Notes under the pieces: generated by a model
Seen by the model: the letters and a program-made list of their open reading frames with translations, nothing else
What the model was told of the DNA's origin: nothing
Databases searched by the model: none
Assembly (NCBI RefSeq): GCF_026340565.1
Contig: NZ_JAPEPB010000001.1
Location: 1,736,001 to 1,800,000 of the forward strand
Direction of reading: 5' to 3'
Source: Kitasatospora sp. NBC_01287
GTDB taxonomy: Bacteria > Actinomycetota > Actinomycetes > Streptomycetales > Streptomycetaceae
DNA: 64,000 bases
Made by a program: the position numbers and the translations under genes
Part shown: in pieces, positions 62,966-64,000 of the stretch
Numbering within the stretch: the stretch's first letter is position 1
Layout of the letters: every line of letters starts with the position of its first letter

Positions 62966-63973
62966 TCAGCGGCGACCGGCGCGCAACGCCTCGGCGGCAC
63001 GCAGCGGTTCGGGGTCGGCCCAGGCGGCCAGGTCCACCGGCTCGGGCAGGAAGCCGTGGCGGTGCAACAGCCGCTCCTGCTGGGCGAGCAGGTCGAGGCG
63101 TTCGCGGGCGAGCGAGAGGTGCAGGGTGCGGTGGCCGTCGGCGGCGTAGGCGCCGTGCACGCCCTCGGCACCGGCGCCGGTCTCGGCGCTGAGGATCCGG
63201 GCCACCTCCACCGGGTGTCCGGCCGCCCAGTCGGCGGCATCGAGCAGCACCGCGAGGAACCGCACCACCAGGTCGGGGCGGCTGTCCAACAGGTCCTGAT
63301 GGACCGTCACCGGACGAGGGGTCCCGTTGTTGACCCGGGCGCGCCGGTCCGGCGCCTCGTCCAGTTCCACGGCGACCTCGGCGCCGAAGCGCCGCGCGGC
63401 CTCCACGGCCAGTGCGCCCTTCACGTAGACGGCGTCCACCCGGCCCTCGCGCAGCGCGGTCAGCTCGGCGGTCCACTGGCCCTCGCCGGGCCGGGCCGGG
63501 ACCTCGGTCAGCTCCGCGTCCGCGAGCGAGAGTCCGGCCAGGCCGAGCGCGCCGGTGAAGCCGGCCAGCGCCATCGCCCGCCAGAAGTCGATGCCGATCG
63601 GGTGCCGCGGGATCGCCAGTCGCAGTCCGCGCAGCGAGGCCGGACCGCGCAGGCCGCTGCCCGCCCGGACCAGCACCACCTGGCGCTCCTCGATCCAGGT
63701 CAGGCCGATCAACCGGGTGCGCTCCCCGCGCGACCGGGCCCAGAGCGCAGGCACGTTGCCGCCCTCGCGGAAGAGGCCGGGCAGCGCGTGGGTGTAGTGG
63801 TGGTCGGCGGCGAGCTCGGCCGGGGCGTCCTGCAGGGAGCGCACGGAGATCCCGTCGGCCGCGAACTCGGCGGCCAGGCGGCCCTGGTCGGCGGCGATGC
63901 CGGTGGCGGTGGGGACGGGGCAGCGGGTGAACCAGAGCGTGTCGGGGGCCTGGACGGGCGCGGAGCTGGGCAT
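62966..63973 (-). CDS. DszB-like sulfinate desulfinase
   Basis: 335 residues, type II binding-protein fold without signal peptide. It is closest in layout to DszB, which releases sulfite from 2'-hydroxybiphenyl-2-sulfinate. The catalytic set is kept: Cys18 in TRCPVPTA (Cys27 of DszB), His58 in DHHYTHALPG (His60), Arg68 and Gly71 in FREGGNVPAL (Arg70, Gly73). The His-Arg and Arg-Gly spacings are identical to DszB. The ATG at 63973 has GAGAAGG upstream. It heads the operon that includes ssuACB and ssuD, consistent with desulfurization. The substrate is unknown, and a non-catalytic SsuA-like role remains possible. Confidence 0.72.
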   Translation of the reverse strand: MPSSAPVQAPDTLWFTRCPVPTATGIAADQGRLAAEFAADGISVRSLQDAPAELAADHHYTHALPGLFREGGNVPALWARSRGERTRLIGLTWIEERQVVLVRAGSGLRGPASLRGLRLAIPRHPIGIDFWRAMALAGFTGALGLAGLSLADAELTEVPARPGEGQWTAELTALREGRVDAVYVKGALAVEAARRFGAEVAVELDEAPDRRARVNNGTPRPVTVHQDLLDSRPDLVVRFLAVLLDAADWAAGHPVEVARILSAETGAGAEGVHGAYAADGHRTLHLSLARERLDLLAQQERLLHRHGFLPEPVDLAAWADPEPLRAAEALRAGRR

Positions 63974-64000
63974 GGCGGCAGGACCTTCTCAGGAAGTGGC

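Overview
This 64 kb window is chromosomal DNA from a high-GC actinomycete, almost certainly a member of the Streptomycetaceae (Streptomyces, Kitasatospora or Streptacidiphilus cannot be separated from the sequence alone). The grounds are strong GC bias at third codon positions, frequent GTG starts, many divergent TetR/IclR/LuxR regulator pairs, an RNase Sa-type secreted ribonuclease, a c-di-AMP riboswitch and a purine/allantoin-glyoxylate block like that of S. coelicolor. I saw no tRNA, rRNA, CRISPR array, insertion sequence or prophage.

Layout. (1) 1-16,034 is a purine salvage and glyoxylate region: hydroxypyruvate isomerase (cut by the left edge), a small thiamine-binding-like protein with an HTH partner, uraD-uraH-uricase, a nucleobase permease, 8-oxoguanine deaminase, a membrane protein, glyoxylate carboligase, malate synthase and an AllR-like IclR repressor. 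A TetR/MFS pair and a gamma-glutamylcyclotransferase-like gene sit inside it. Two repeated 17-bp palindromes mark a shared regulon; in one intergenic region they overlap the aceB promoter. (2) 16,131-18,179 has a secreted GH16 glucanase behind a c-di-AMP (ydaO) riboswitch and a secreted RNase Sa homologue. (3) 18,238-23,751 is an albusnodin-type lasso peptide cluster: a 44-residue precursor, cyclase, fused RRE-protease and acetyltransferase, preceded by an ATP-binding regulator and an HTH/TPR regulator. (4) 23,830-38,646 is a run of small regulator-enzyme pairs, a truncated aspartate decarboxylase pseudogene and a MocR/MFS pair. (5) 38,978-42,541 encodes a 1,187-residue secreted beta-helix enzyme with accessory domains. 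(6) 42,754-47,154 holds a TetR/esterase pair and a two-component system. (7) 47,275-53,775 is an SOS-type mutagenesis cassette (imuA-imuB-dnaE2) behind a LexA box. (8) 54,044-57,988 has a truncated haemoglobin, an HTH/ClpN pair with an unusual start codon, a flavin monooxygenase and an aldo/keto reductase. (9) 58,111-63,973 is an organosulfur operon: ABC transporter, SsuD-like monooxygenase and a DszB-like desulfinase.

How the parts work together. Urate is converted via 5-hydroxyisourate and OHCU to allantoin. The allantoin-to-glyoxylate enzymes are not in the window, but the glyoxylate users (gcl, hyi, aceB) are, and are probably controlled by the allR product through the shared operators. 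In the lasso cluster one transcript is expected to give excess precursor over enzymes through a hairpin after the precursor gene. In the sulfur operon, uptake, monooxygenation and C-S bond cleavage appear to be co-transcribed.
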